The notes beneath the pieces are model-generated. The model saw only the letters and a list, made by a program, of their open reading frames with translations, ran no database searches and had not been told where the DNA came from. From JAJDBU01 sp046756925 (lineage in GTDB: Bacteria > Nitrospirota > Nitrospiria > SBBL01 > JAADHI01), in contig JBHHXH010000002.1 of NCBI GenBank assembly GCA_046756925.1, forward strand, positions 13,959-77,958: a DNA stretch of 64,000 nt. The letters are read 5' to 3'. Numbering within the stretch: position 1 is the stretch's first letter; each line of letters opens with the position of its first letter. Positions 63,079 through 64,000 of the stretch are shown piece after piece. A program made the translations under genes and the position numbers.

Positions 63079-63540
63079 GTGAGTCTGCATGTGTATCTGT
63101 CCGGTGAGATCCACACCGATTGGCGTTCTGAGGTCGTTGCGGCTTGTACCGAAGCAAAGCTGCCCATTTCTTTTTTGTCTCCCACCTTGGATCATGCGCT
63201 TTCCGATACAGTCGGCGCGCGCATACTGGGTGAGGAGGTGAATCCTTTTTGGCGCGACCATCAATCGGCCAAGATCAATGCGATCCGCATCCGGTATTTA
63301 ATCGATCGGGCCGAGATCGTCGTCGTGAAATTCGGCGAGAAATACCGCCAATGGAACGCAGCCTTCGATGCCGGTTATGCCGTCGCCAAGGGAAAATCGC
63401 TGATCGTCTTGCATTCGGATGCGCTGACCCATCCCCTCAAAGAGATCGACGCGGCCGCCATGGCCGTTGCCAAAAAGCCGGATCAGGTGGTGTCCATATT
63501 GCGACATGTTGTCCTGGAAGAGGATGTGCCGAGCGCTTAG
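63079..63540 (+). CDS. YtoQ family protein
   Basis: 153-residue cytosolic protein with the YtoQ pattern: VYLSGEIHTDWR, FLSPTLDHALSD, GEEVNPFWRDHQSAKINAIRIRYLI, VVVKFGEKYRQWNAAFDAGYA and IVLHSDALTHPLKEIDAAA. It resembles nucleoside 2-deoxyribosyltransferase-like folds; function is not established. GTG start at 63079 with AGGAG. Confidence 0.88.
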   Translation: MSLHVYLSGEIHTDWRSEVVAACTEAKLPISFLSPTLDHALSDTVGARILGEEVNPFWRDHQSAKINAIRIRYLIDRAEIVVVKFGEKYRQWNAAFDAGYAVAKGKSLIVLHSDALTHPLKEIDAAAMAVAKKPDQVVSILRHVVLEEDVPSA

Positions 63541-63927
63541 TTTAACTTCCAATCATGCCCGAAACCCAAACCTCTCGGCAGAGAAAAGGTGGATCTTGTG
63601 GCCATGCCAACATTGTTTTGACCGAAGGCTGCATCCTCTTCCCTGTTCGAAAGATCGAACATTAAAATACCTCCCAATTTTTCTCCTTTCATTCGTCCTC
63701 TGAAAAATTCATCTCTTGAAAAATGCAAACCCAAACTGAATCCGTGGCGCCGTAAAGAACTGCATTGTGTCTGAATGCATGTGGTTTGTCATGAAAATCC
63801 CTTCTTTCCCCGCCGCAAAAATTGATAAGCTCATAAAAATTGTGCCGGAAAAGGTTAAAGTTTCAAAAAGCCAAACCGATGTATGGCATAGGAGCGATTT
63901 TTTAAAGAAGGAAGTCCTACGGTACAA
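63537..63927 (-). pseudogene. Doubtful broken frame near the right edge
   Basis: Two overlapping minus-strand frames, 63927-63709 (72 residues with a signal-like hydrophobic stretch) and 63734-63537 (65 residues), could be two halves of one frameshifted small exported protein. No family is recognised and chance frames cannot be excluded. The rest of 63541-64000 shows no gene. Confidence 0.25.
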
Positions 63928-63989
63928 ATAATGTTACATTTTTCATAAATAGCGGAGCGGTCTTCGTTCCATCGATGCCAAAAAGCCAT

Positions 63990-64000
63990 CTAGGAGGTGT
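63990..64000 (+). promoter_or_regulatory. Shine-Dalgarno-like sequence at the right edge
   Basis: TCTAGGAGGTGT ends the window; AGGAGGTG is a full match to the anti-16S sequence, so a plus-strand gene probably starts within about 10 bp beyond the edge. Confidence 0.45.

Overview
The window reads as chromosomal DNA of a Gram-negative chemolithotroph, most likely in or near Nitrospirota. This is inferred from gene content; no 16S gene is present. Supporting features are an alternative-complex-III operon, a full isc operon, a short-form AprBA/Sat cluster, a meso-DAP type dcw cluster followed by pgeF-yggS-proC-yggT-divIVA, and a very large MofA-like multicopper oxidase of the kind discussed for manganese-oxidising bacteria. 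Coding strands are densely packed. I saw no rRNA, tRNA, CRISPR array, integrase or insertion sequence.

Layout. 1-3459 (minus): start of an alternative complex III operon (actA, actB cut by the left edge) with a near-consensus promoter. 3523-4711 (minus): yacG and a DUF3108 protein. 4805-10480 (plus): iscR-iscS-iscU-iscA-hscB-hscA-fdx-iscX from a consensus promoter overlapped by an IscR-like operator. 10719-14689 (plus): envelope and signalling genes, namely a PilZ protein, an outer-membrane beta-barrel behind a consensus promoter with a palindrome, a secreted Arg/Asp/Gly repeat protein and an OmpA-like lipoprotein. 14766-18700 (minus): an Rrf2 regulator, aprA, aprB and sat, with a perfect inverted repeat between promoter and regulator start. 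18865-23881 (minus): lspA, ileS and a CCA-adding/poly(A) polymerase. 24089-47030 (plus): mraZ-rsmH-ftsL-ftsI-murE-murF-mraY-murD-ftsW-murG-murC-murB-ddl-ftsQ-ftsA-ftsZ-pgeF-yggS-proC-yggT-divIVA and a stand-alone penicillin-binding transpeptidase, with many ATGA/GTGA overlaps. 47131-48768 (minus): hflX. 48900-52197 (plus): four exported proteins (TPR, unknown, FxLYD-like, seven-bladed WD40).

52537-63540 (plus) is the most unusual part. A 1653-residue exported multicopper oxidase is built of three tandem MCO-like units, of which only the first keeps a full copper ligand set. It is followed by three tandem paralogous exported proteins, each with a His...Cys-x2-His-x2-Met blue-copper-like ligand set and a carboxypeptidase-regulatory-like domain. 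Then come a membrane zinc-ribbon protein, a SUMF1-like protein lacking the catalytic cysteines, a Tat-exported MsrP-like molybdoprotein and a YtoQ protein. I propose that the oxidase and the three small copper proteins form one periplasmic or extracellular metal-oxidation and electron-transfer system. The substrate cannot be read from sequence; Mn(II) is a candidate by family analogy. Several intergenic stem-loops sit between these genes and may set their relative expression.

The right end (63541-64000) holds only a doubtful broken frame and a Shine-Dalgarno-like sequence at the edge.
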